Below are positions 8,030 to 14,653 of a DNA stretch of 64,000 nucleotides, piece by piece. Source of the stretch: Anoxynatronum sibiricum. GTDB lineage: Bacteria; Bacillota; Clostridia; Peptostreptococcales; Tindalliaceae. Made by a program: the position numbers and the translations under genes. A model generated the notes under the pieces. That model had not been told where the DNA came from. It was given only the letters and a program-made list of their open reading frames with translations, and searched no databases. Location: the NCBI RefSeq assembly GCF_039414295.1, contig NZ_JBCITM010000011.1:62001-126000 (forward strand), in the 5' to 3' direction. Position 1 is the first letter of the stretch; each line of letters opens with the position of its first letter.

Positions 8030-8530
8030 TAGCCATGCTCCGCATGGCTTCCATTTTAAACGCTCGCTCCGGCATCTCCCAGATTCGGGTCAGGTGCCAA
8101 ATGACTCCTTCCTCTCGAATCTGGCAGATCCCTCCCCCTCGCTTTGGTGGCCACTCCCGTTTTCAGGCAAACGGCTGCCGTGCAGCCTGAAAAGCCGCAC
8201 CACAGCCTCGACCTTCATCGCTTCATCCACTTTCACTGCCAGGCAGCGGTGGGACACCACCCCCGCAGCCTGAAAACCATCTTCCGCCCCAACTAATGCT
8301 CCTGCCTGTCGGCAGACAAGTCGCTTTCGCTAAATGCCGTCTTTAATAAATAGTTCTTCTGCAACTATCACCGGCGCATACTGCCCAAACCCCGTGGGCA
8401 GACCGCCGGTTTTCCTTAAAGGAGCATTTAGCAAATAGTGGGGGCTGGGTAAGGCTCTGGGGGAAAAGCCTCACGGGTCAAGCGCTGGGGTCCAGGTGGC
8501 CAGGCTGGGGCCTGGCAGGGGAGTGTATTC
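8030..8530. ncRNA. Candidate large structured RNA (multi-hairpin region), unidentified
   Basis: Hairpins seen in order: GCCATGC/GCATGGC (8032-8048); CAGATTCG/CGAATCTG (near 8079-8125); TTTTCAGGC/GCCTGAAAA (8160-8193) enclosing a second ACGGC/GCCGT pair; CTGCC/GGCAG (near 8303-8315); a three-tier nested stem (8329-8432); AGGCT/AGCCT (near 8452-8472); GCCAGGC/GCCTGGC (near 8499-8517). This density of exact pairing in an otherwise non-coding stretch suggests a structured transcript or a mobile-element relic. Strand, promoter and family are unknown. I could not match it to OLE, ROOL, GOLLD, HEARO or raiA from memory. Confidence 0.35.
8329..8432. repeat. Three-tier nested inverted repeat (104 bases)
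   Basis: The outer arm GCTAAATGC (8329-8337) pairs with GCATTTAGC (8424-8432). The middle arm CTTTAA (8341-8346) pairs with TTAAAG (8416-8421). The inner arm ACCGGCG (8370-8376) pairs with CGCCGGT (8404-8410), and within it CTGCCCA (8381-8387) pairs with TGGGCAG (8395-8401) around a 7-base loop. All arms are exact complements and nested in register. Confidence 0.8.
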
Positions 8531-8564
8531 AGGATAACCCAAGCCCCTTCCAATCAATTTCAGG

Positions 8565-9119
8565 CTATCTTTTGAACAGCTGATGATAGGAATCTGAAAA
8601 CGCTGCAGCATATTCCATTTTCAATTCATCAGCCAGATTTATCTCATTGTGCAACACGTGCTCAAGGTTACACGAAAAATAGTACATATTGTACGGAATG
8701 CCCGCTATTTGGGGACACAGCGATAATCGATTAACGACTTGCTGCTTTCTACTATTTCTATCAGTAACACGACTGGCTGCCTTTGCTGCGATGAATGATT
8801 CCGAATATACAAAGCCCTCGACCTCTTCCACTTTTATTTGAGCACTTTCAATATAGGCGCCGTCCATGTCAATGAGGTGTACGATCCGAATAATATCACC
8901 CTTATTAATGCCAATTTCTCTTTTCAGAAATCTGTTAACATGCTCATTGACCTTCTTAACGGCATTAGCGCCATGAGTATATTGGTCACTCGTTACGTCG
9001 CCCCCGGTTATATAAAACTTGATCAAGTTGGAAGAAACCAATTTACCAATGATGCCACCCAAAGATGTTTTGTCTGCGATGCCTTCCACAATAAACAGAA
9101 TGACCTTTTTAATTTTCAT
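8565..9119 (-). CDS. Small TOPRIM-like nuclease subunit of a two-gene ATPase system
   Basis: A 184-residue protein with TOPRIM-like signatures: a hydrophobic strand ending in glutamate at residue 12 (ILFIVEG), and an acidic DxD pair at residues 84 and 86 after a second hydrophobic strand (IVHLIDMDG). A later YYFSCNLEHVLHNE segment resembles the conserved C-terminal block of RloB/AbiLii-like TOPRIM proteins. The ATG at 9119 lies inside the last codons of the upstream ATPase gene (11-base overlap) behind GGGAGGGTGATTG, so translation is coupled. In known systems such a protein is the effector held by the ATPase. Assignment to a named family is inference. Confidence 0.65.
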   Translation of the reverse strand: MKIKKVILFIVEGIADKTSLGGIIGKLVSSNLIKFYITGGDVTSDQYTHGANAVKKVNEHVNRFLKREIGINKGDIIRIVHLIDMDGAYIESAQIKVEEVEGFVYSESFIAAKAASRVTDRNSRKQQVVNRLSLCPQIAGIPYNMYYFSCNLEHVLHNEINLADELKMEYAAAFSDSYHQLFKR

Positions 9120-10500
9120 CAATCACCCTCCCGGCCATCCTGAAGGCACGACTGATATCAAAGCTGTTGGTCTCTTTATAAATCTCCTCCTTTTGGCCGC
9201 CCAGATTGATACTCCGATAATACAGGTTTCTCAGGTTATTGTTGCTCTTCACATTGGCAAATCGCAGATAGCGATTTTTTGTGTTGGTTGTTGTGAAAAT
9301 GATTGAACGAGTATCCAGCATTTCCAGCGGCCTCAAATTATGAGAAGTAAAGATCAATTGACCCTTTCCATTTTCACTGATAATCTGAAGAATTTCACCC
9401 AGCAAATACTCAAAAATGCCGGCGTCCAACTCATCAACCACCATGCAGACTGAAGGGTGATTAAACATGGTGATCAATGTACTCAATATGGAGATGATTT
9501 TCTTAATCCCATCGGATTCATACTTTAATGGCACACGAATAGCATCCCTTATGGAGATCAGTTCAATCCGAATGCCTTCATTGCCATCTTCTTTCAGTTG
9601 TTTGCCGTGATTTTTCAGTCCGATAGTAAGACCTGGCACAATGGTTTCTAGGACAACGTTCATCTGTTCAAGCACCTTCACCACAACATTATATACTTCT
9701 TCCGGCACCACTGATGGCTTCAAAAGACCAATTGCCAAATCCCCCTGTGTGATTTTTTTCTCCTCCAGCAACCTGAAACTAAAGGGAATCAACACATTCA
9801 TGTTTATCATTCCCGCATGATGATTTTTAATAATGAACAGATTCACATTGGCATAGTGCTTTAAGGCAACAATTATGTCTGTGTAGCGTTTAAACCCATG
9901 GCTTTTCTTAATGATCTCTTCCAACTCACTGCCAAAAATAAAAGAAGTGCTGTTTTTGGCCGACATTTTTTTCGCAACACCCAAATCAATTTGAACATCT
10001 TCATTCTTTGATGCCAGTAAACGATAGTTTTTTGTCGGCTTAAATGCATATTCTTTGTCGTTCACATGATAGTCAATAATGCCTGCCTTGCTTTTCCAGG
10101 CATTATCAACAAACTCTTTGTAAGCCAAATACTCCCGAACAACTTTGGCTTTGCCTTCATCTCTTCTTTCAATCTCAACTTCGTAGAAAATCTGATAATG
10201 GTCATCATCCATACTCAAATCAAAACCCAGTTTAATCGTGGCCGTTTCTTCATTTTCAAAGATATAGTCGCCGGCGTTCTTAGGCAGCTCTTTCCCACTG
10301 ATCAGGTGTTTGACGAGCCACATCGCATCCACAAATGCTGTTTTACCCGAACCATTTTGACCATAGATGCCAATCATATCGGCACTCATCCGTTTATGTG
10401 GCGATGCTTTGTCATTTGAAATCTCAATTTTTCCATATTCAACATTTTTTATATTAAGAAGTTCTGCTTCCCTTACGCGAATCATCACATCTTGCATCAT
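9109..10500 (-). CDS. AAA_15/21-type SMC-like ATPase, partner of the TOPRIM protein
   Basis: A 463-residue ABC/SMC-like ATPase. The Walker A motif GQNGSGKT is at residues 47-54, preceded by an LLNIKNVEYGKIEI opening typical of overcoming-lysogenisation and anti-phage ATPases. An ESDGIKKIIS segment takes the place of the ABC signature. Walker B is CMVVDELDAG with the switch histidine in FTSHN. The middle 200 residues replace the long coiled coil. The start ATG at 10500 follows GGAGGTGTAT. It is the first gene of a two-gene unit. Architecture and length resemble AbiLi and the ATPase of PARIS-type systems, but the small TOPRIM partner makes this only an analogy. Confidence 0.8.
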   Translation of the reverse strand: MMQDVMIRVREAELLNIKNVEYGKIEISNDKASPHKRMSADMIGIYGQNGSGKTAFVDAMWLVKHLISGKELPKNAGDYIFENEETATIKLGFDLSMDDDHYQIFYEVEIERRDEGKAKVVREYLAYKEFVDNAWKSKAGIIDYHVNDKEYAFKPTKNYRLLASKNEDVQIDLGVAKKMSAKNSTSFIFGSELEEIIKKSHGFKRYTDIIVALKHYANVNLFIIKNHHAGMINMNVLIPFSFRLLEEKKITQGDLAIGLLKPSVVPEEVYNVVVKVLEQMNVVLETIVPGLTIGLKNHGKQLKEDGNEGIRIELISIRDAIRVPLKYESDGIKKIISILSTLITMFNHPSVCMVVDELDAGIFEYLLGEILQIISENGKGQLIFTSHNLRPLEMLDTRSIIFTTTNTKNRYLRFANVKSNNNLRNLYYRSINLGGQKEEIYKETNSFDISRAFRMAGRVIDEN

Positions 10501-10651
10501 ATACACCTCCACTTACAACAAAGCATATCACAAAACACGCAAAATGTAATTTTATTTTTCATATTCGATACATTTTGTATCTATTCGTGTTAATGTTATT
10601 CTGTTTTGCTTTGTTTAGGTGCTTTTGGCTAATCAATCATGTTGATGCAAC

Positions 10652-10708
10652 GTCACGAATTGGCCAAGAGCATTACAGTGCTGGTGGGAAATCGGGATTA
10701 GGTTTTGG
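10652..10708 (+). pseudogene. Relic of a second yvrJ gene (3-prime end only)
   Basis: Read in frame, this gives HELAKSITVL then VGNRD and a stop, nearly the same as the C-terminus HELAKSITVL-GNRE of the yvrJ gene ending at 7923. Several third-position differences and a one-codon insertion separate the two, and the similarity continues a few bases past the stop (GGTTTTGG). The N-terminal membrane helix is missing and no ribosome site is seen, so it is a broken copy, probably older than a recent duplication. Confidence 0.7.
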
Positions 10709-10716
10709 GACTCAAA

Positions 10717-10781
10717 AACCCAGCGACGAAGTCAAGGGTCAAGAGAGAACTCCTCCTCCTGACGAACATCGCCGCTGGGTT
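10717..10781. repeat. Inverted repeat after the yvrJ relic
   Basis: AACCCAGCG at 10717-10725 is the exact complement of CGCTGGGTT at 10773-10781, leaving a loop of 47 bases. There is no T run on either side, so it is not a standard terminator. Confidence 0.5.
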
Positions 10782-10843
10782 ATATGCCTTGCATTTTAAT
10801 AAACAAATCCAACCATCATCATTTGTTGAAGCAGTGTCACGTT

Positions 10844-11443
10844 CTACTCAAGGGCATGAATTTCATCTTCTAAGTCTTTAAGCCCCTGAAGCAGCGTTTC
10901 AAATGCAGGTATTTCTCCGAACAACATACCTTCCATTTTTGCATAGTCATCCTTCAATTGCTTCATATGCTCCTCGCGTGGCAGCAGCTTGATTTCTTTT
11001 GGCGTGGCATGTTCATACTGAGCCCATGCGCAAGCGTAGAATTTTTGCTTAAACTGGACAACTCTCAATAACAACGCTAAATCATTAATGGCCTCACTCT
11101 TCACAGGTGTCTGGGCCATCATGTAAAGATCATAATAGTGTCGTGAATACCGGGCTGGCATCTTCTTTTTGCTGCGGTTGGCTTCCTGATGCAAAATGGT
11201 CGCTTTTTCCCAAAATGTCCTTGCAGCACTCACCATGCGAATTTCAGTGTGTTTTTTTTCGAAAAGATCCGGTTTATAAGATGCTGCATAGGGTTCAACC
11301 GTCTTGGTGACAACCGGTGTCCATGCCGCTAAAGGGTCAATTTCAAGCTATATTTCTTGTCTCAACGCTTCATCCTTGAACAATTGGGGATAAATAAACC
11401 GAATGGTCTGCTTGTCGGCCTCATCGATGGCTAACTCAAAAGG
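10844..11443 (-). pseudogene. Remnant of AbiEii-type nucleotidyltransferase toxin
   Basis: The frame starts inside the end of the antitoxin gene and reads PFELAIDEADKQTI, FIYPQLF, then a TAG stop at 11348-11350, then LEIDPLAAWTP, TVEPYAASYKPDLFEKK, RTFWEKATILHQEA and RYSRHYYDLY. These are the conserved middle and C-terminal blocks of AbiEii toxins (FWEKATILHQE, RHYYDL). The N-terminal portion that carries the nucleotidyltransferase catalytic motif is deleted, about 130 residues compared with normal members, and an in-frame stop interrupts the rest. A methionine at 11236 could restart a 130-residue fragment, but it would lack the active site. It was the second gene of the AbiE operon. Confidence 0.88.
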
Positions 11444-12059
11444 TTCTTTCCGATGTCATTGTTTTGATTTCTTCATAAACCCAGGAGCGTGTTCTTTGGG
11501 CTTCTTTCAATAACTTTTTCTTTTCTGCCTGGTTAAACTTGCGCATCATTTTCGCTCTTATTTCATTGTTCATTTCTTCTTTGCCAATGGCTTTAATGGC
11601 TTCGATGAGCAAGGCACTTTTAGGAGAAATCTCGCTGATCTCCCGGTTGGTTCGCCTTTTAAACTTGATCACAAACTGGTCGTGACGAATAGTTTTATGA
11701 GGACCATCAGTGACATACTCATACACTGCCGGCACCTGGGTGGACAACCCCATCTGATTTAGTGCAGCCTCCCCGGAAGGCACAATATGCCATCCATAGG
11801 CCCGGGCAATGGCTTCTGCCACTTCCCGTGGCGATAGCGCCACTTCTTGCTGCAAAAACTCATTATAGTTGGGTTTTTGATAAATGCCCCTGTGCACCCG
11901 GATCAGTTTCCCTTCTGCCGCTAACCGGGAAAAGGCTTTTTTAACCGCATCATAACTTCCCAGATCTGCAAAGTCTGACAAAACAAAGGCTTTGCCCTTC
12001 GGGGAAGCGTTTATTCTCTGGATCATACTTTCCATTACCTTGTTACTGATCATGCTCAT
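11436..12059 (-). CDS. AbiEi-type antitoxin / transcriptional regulator (DUF6088-like)
   Basis: A 207-residue protein with an N-terminal winged helix (residues 5-70: FVLSDFADLGSYDAVKKAFS, then EGKLIRVHRGIYQKP) and a C-terminal domain containing IVPSGEAALNQMGLSTQVP and KTIRHDQFVIKFKRRTNRE. This is the AbiEi antitoxin layout, which binds inverted repeats and represses its own operon. The start at 12059 follows GAAAGGTGGTG. The gene is intact although its partner toxin is destroyed. Its stop overlaps the first codons of the toxin remnant. Confidence 0.85.
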   Translation of the reverse strand: MSMISNKVMESMIQRINASPKGKAFVLSDFADLGSYDAVKKAFSRLAAEGKLIRVHRGIYQKPNYNEFLQQEVALSPREVAEAIARAYGWHIVPSGEAALNQMGLSTQVPAVYEYVTDGPHKTIRHDQFVIKFKRRTNREISEISPKSALLIEAIKAIGKEEMNNEIRAKMMRKFNQAEKKKLLKEAQRTRSWVYEEIKTMTSERTF

Positions 12060-12069
12060 CACCACCTTT

Positions 12070-12099
12070 CGTCACTAATATTATACAATATTGGTGACG
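12070..12099 (-). promoter_or_regulatory. Palindromic operator over the abiE promoter
   Basis: A 30-base dyad: CGTCACTAATATT at 12070-12082 mirrors AATATTGGTGACG at 12087-12099, with one mismatch. It contains the -10 hexamer TATAAT of the minus strand (12080-12085). The -35 is weak (TACCAT). The position 11 bases before the antitoxin start fits AbiEi autorepression. Confidence 0.75.
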
Positions 12100-12334
12100 A
12101 GAATGGTAGGGGGGGACCAAAAAACAAACTGACCCGCCTTGGTACGCATTGTGAAGAGGCGTGGCGGGTACTGTTGACCATACTATACTGTTCTGGCATT
12201 GCGATTTCAAGTAGTGCATAAGATGTGATTGATCGGATGATTAAGTGGTATGTTATTAATAGGATGCGTTTCGCTTTTCAAGTAACAAGTAGCATGATCC
12301 TTTACCTACGGTTTAGGACGAGCAAAGGCCTCGG

Positions 12335-12356
12335 CCACTGGGCCAGTAACCAGTGG
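12335..12356. repeat. Stem-loop CCACTGG/CCAGTGG
   Basis: A seven-base exact stem with an 8-base loop, followed on the plus strand by TCATTTTT. It could be a weak plus-strand terminator. Confidence 0.45.
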
Positions 12357-12476
12357 TCATTTTTATGAATTCCTTCGAGAAAGTTACAGTACCTCCGTCC
12401 CGGTATGAAGTTATGATAATCAGTGAATACATGACCGAATGATCAAATGAACGAATGAATGAATGGACATTAAGCA

Positions 12477-12500
12477 AAGCCCCAAACGCGGGGCTTTTTT
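12477..12500 (+). terminator. Strong terminator without an assigned gene
   Basis: GCCCC pairs with GGGGC around AAACGC and is followed by six T residues. The nearest plus-strand gene upstream is more than 4 kb away, so it must end an unrecognised short transcript or be left over from a lost gene. Confidence 0.75.
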
Positions 12501-12552
12501 CGTGGAATGAATTCAATTTGTAACCATTTTAAATTAAGGGGTTAGAAGAATC

Positions 12553-12580
12553 AAAAAACGCCAGTCTTCAGACTGGCGTA
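12553..12580 (-). terminator. Terminator of tRNA-Thr transcript
   Basis: On the minus strand CGCCAGTC pairs with GACTGGCG around TGAA, followed by TTTTTT. It lies 15 bases past the tRNA 3-prime end. Confidence 0.9.
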
Positions 12581-12594
12581 AGCATTGGAATTAC

Positions 12595-12670
<76 letters not shown>

Positions 12671-12755
12671 GTGTTACCGTTTTTGACCACGAAATTGATT
12701 ATACCTGATAGGGCGATGAATGTAAAGACCTTATCTCAACTTTTTGGCGGTTTTT

Positions 12756-13352
12756 TTATAGGTTGATCTGACCGTGTTCCAACGAGACAACTCGAATCAA
12801 CGCATGGACATCAACATCCAACTCACGCAGCTTTTCTGCACCTGGCTGAAAGCTCTTTTCAATCACAACGCCCGCACCAACCATTTTTGCACCTGCCAGA
12901 TCAATAATCTCTTTCATGCCTTTAATGGCTTCTCCATTGGCCAAAAAGTCATCAAGCACCAACACTTTTTCGTCAGCCTTCAAATATCTTCGGGCAACAC
13001 GAATCTGATAAGTTTGGCCTTTTGTGTAAGAATAGACTGAACCTTCCCATGTATCAGGATCCAAATTTTTTGAAAGAGTTTTTTTTGCAAAAACTACCGG
13101 TACGTTAAAATATTGGGCGGCTATGGCGGCTATGGCAATGCCAGATACTTCTGCAGTCAGAATTTTATCTATTTTGAGCTGTCCGAAGTGAGCATAAAAA
13201 GCCCTGCCAATGGTGTTCAAAAGAGAAACATCCAGTTGATGGTTTAAAAAGCTGTCTACTTTAAGAATATCATTTCCAATCACCCGGCCCTGGTCCAGGA
13301 TTGCATGACGCAGTATTTCTATGTCGTTTAAAGAAGTTGAACTCAAGAACAC
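12756..13352 (-). CDS. xpt: Xanthine phosphoribosyltransferase
   Basis: A 198-residue type I phosphoribosyltransferase that converts xanthine and PRPP to XMP in purine salvage. The PRPP-binding motif VLVLDDFLANGEA is clear, with ILKVDSFLNHQLD near the N-terminus and GVVIEKSFQPG near the C-terminus, as in Bacillus Xpt. Start is GTG at 13352 with GGAG seven bases before it; a TTG two codons later is a less likely alternative. The gene has its own promoter but, unlike many xpt genes, no purine riboswitch could be recognised in its leader. No terminator is seen before tRNA-Thr, so read-through into the tRNA is possible. Confidence 0.95.
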   Translation of the reverse strand: MFLSSTSLNDIEILRHAILDQGRVIGNDILKVDSFLNHQLDVSLLNTIGRAFYAHFGQLKIDKILTAEVSGIAIAAIAAQYFNVPVVFAKKTLSKNLDPDTWEGSVYSYTKGQTYQIRVARRYLKADEKVLVLDDFLANGEAIKGMKEIIDLAGAKMVGAGVVIEKSFQPGAEKLRELDVDVHALIRVVSLEHGQINL

Positions 13353-13405
13353 ACCTCTTCTCCAGTGGATCTATATTGACAGAAAACCTCGTATGGATTC
13401 TCTAT

Positions 13406-13434
13406 ATGTTAATCTATAATGGAATCCTGGTCAA
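13406..13434 (-). promoter_or_regulatory. Probable xpt promoter
   Basis: TTGACC (13429-13434) and TAACAT (13406-13411) on the minus strand are 17 bases apart, about 54 bases before the start codon. Confidence 0.5.
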
Positions 13435-13596
13435 GAGTGACTTCATGGGGCAGGGCAAATATTCAAAGAGTTTAGTGATTTAATTAGGTCTATAGTCTCT
13501 ATTTTGGCTCTGTTAGAAAATATATGTTCCTGTTTGGTAGACATAACTTCACTGAAGACGGATAATGTATATGATGTAAAAAAAGGAGTTGGTGCG

Positions 13597-14580
13597 ATGA
13601 AAGCAACTAAAAAAATGCTTAGTATGATTCCATTACTTTTCCTGACATTTTTCTCAATAATCCCTGTATATGGGAATTCTCCCGCAGCTGATGCATCTAT
13701 TGCTGTTAGGATGACTATCAATGAACAACAGGCATACATAAACAATCAAGTTTTTTCTTTAGAAGCGCCTCCCATGATTCGCAATGGCCGTGCCCTGGTA
13801 CCACTTCGCTTTTTCTCTGAAGCTTTGGGGGCCCACGTTGAATGGATTGCTTCACAAAAACAGGTCATTGTCACCAATGACTCTCAGCAGATTATTTTGA
13901 AGAATGACAGTCAAACAGCTCTTGTGAATGGCCGTAGTGTTCAGTTGAGTACACCGACAGTCATTGTGAATGGCCGCATCTTTGTTCCTTTGCGTTTTGT
14001 CAGTGAAGTGCTTGGTTTTTCTGTTTCCTGGGATGCCGTGGCACGAACAGTGACCATTGCCGGTCGCTTTTCTGATACACAGGAACTGGCTTCTGTCATG
14101 TCTCAGCTTGAAAGTCGAGATCATGAACATCTTAATCAGGAGACCCACGAACAGAAAAATACGACAACTGGCAGATCTCCTTTTTCTCACGATGAACGCA
14201 GCATTGAACTTGAAGTGTTGCGATTAATTAATGAGAAACGCCACCAGGAAAATCTTCAACCGCTCAGCAAGAATGATCATTTGATGTATGTTGCAACACA
14301 GAAATCCAAAGACTTGGTGGATAACAACTATTTCTCTCACACTTCGCCTGTTTATGGTGAAATGCGAGACATGCTGGATTCTTTCAATGTCAACTATCGT
14401 CGGGCCGGCGAAAACATCGCTGCGGGTCAACGCACTGCAGAACAAGTCGTCAGTGACTGGATGAACTCTCCCGGGCATCGACAAAACATTTTAAATCCAG
14501 AGTTCACTCAAATTGGTATCGGAGCTGTCAATGGCGGGCCTTATGGCGGTATCACCTGGACGCAGCTTTTCACTGATTAG
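13597..14580 (+). CDS. Secreted CAP/SCP-family protein with copper-amine-oxidase-type N-terminal domain
   Basis: A 327-residue exported protein. A signal peptide covers residues 1-28 (basic start, then a hydrophobic run ending at VYG). Residues 40-150 contain two stalk repeats of the copper amine oxidase N-terminal type (NGRALVPLRFFSEALGAHVEW and NGRIFVPLRFVSEVLG), a cell-wall-associated module common in Clostridia. A spacer follows, and residues 205-327 form a CAP domain (VLRLINEKR, YFSHTSPVYG, AGENIAAGQ, WMNSPGHRQNIL), similar to YkwD. The start at 13597 is chosen because of AAAAAGGAGTTGGTGCG before it and the signal peptide after it. Role outside the cell is unknown. Confidence 0.93.
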   Translation: MKATKKMLSMIPLLFLTFFSIIPVYGNSPAADASIAVRMTINEQQAYINNQVFSLEAPPMIRNGRALVPLRFFSEALGAHVEWIASQKQVIVTNDSQQIILKNDSQTALVNGRSVQLSTPTVIVNGRIFVPLRFVSEVLGFSVSWDAVARTVTIAGRFSDTQELASVMSQLESRDHEHLNQETHEQKNTTTGRSPFSHDERSIELEVLRLINEKRHQENLQPLSKNDHLMYVATQKSKDLVDNNYFSHTSPVYGEMRDMLDSFNVNYRRAGENIAAGQRTAEQVVSDWMNSPGHRQNILNPEFTQIGIGAVNGGPYGGITWTQLFTD

Positions 14581-14598
14581 CCTTTTGAGTTCAATTAA

Positions 14599-14638
14599 TA
14601 AACGAGGGCCAGTGCTATTTAGCACTGGCCCTCGTTTA
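14599..14638. terminator. Bidirectional terminator between SCP gene and sugar operon
   Basis: A long exact stem (AACGAGGGCCAGTGCT and its complement) around ATTT, with A-rich and T-rich flanks on both sides. It ends the SCP gene on the plus strand and the sugar operon on the minus strand. Confidence 0.9.
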
Positions 14639-14653
14639 TTATTCCCATGGTAA

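Larger units (their letters stand above)
7924..8564. other. Gene-poor GC-rich gap between yvrJ and the TOPRIM gene
   Basis: No coding region with a ribosome site can be supported in this 640-base gap. The base composition is clearly richer in G and C than the neighbours. The gap contains at least six inverted repeats able to form stable hairpins (listed under the structured-region entry). A short open stretch on the minus strand ending with TAG at 8330-8332 has no good start or ribosome site and is not called as a gene. Confidence 0.6.
10501..10843. other. Intergenic stretch with yvrJ relic and inverted repeat
   Basis: Apart from the decayed yvrJ tail (10652-10708) and an inverted repeat (10717-10781) nothing coding can be supported. 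A possible minus-strand promoter of the ATPase gene lies here (TTACAT, 16 bases, TATGCT, near 10521-10551), but the -35 is weak. Confidence 0.5.
12100..12594. other. Intergenic stretch between abiE remnant and tRNA-Thr
   Basis: No gene with a ribosome site is seen. It holds a stem CCACTGG/CCAGTGG (12335-12356), a clear plus-strand terminator (12477-12500) with no gene before it, and GAATGA-rich sequence between them. This is compatible with a small RNA or with the debris of an integrated element. Confidence 0.5.

Noticed and set aside
7944..8273. A 109-codon plus-strand open frame in the hairpin-rich region
   Set aside because: No ribosome site, unusual composition, and it runs through several exact stems; better explained as structured non-coding DNA.
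8330..8465. A 44-codon minus-strand open frame ending in a plausible-looking hydrophobic/acidic tail
   Set aside because: No ATG/GTG start with a ribosome site, and it coincides with the nested stem, whose pairing forces the codons.
13353..13500. A purine riboswitch in front of xpt
   Set aside because: The conserved purine-aptamer blocks are absent; only a short GGATTC/GAATCC hairpin and a promoter are seen.
13504..13596. Longer N-terminus for the CAP/SCP protein
   Set aside because: The extra residues are not signal-peptide-like and the ribosome site at 13582-13590 together with a proper signal sequence fixes the start at 13597.
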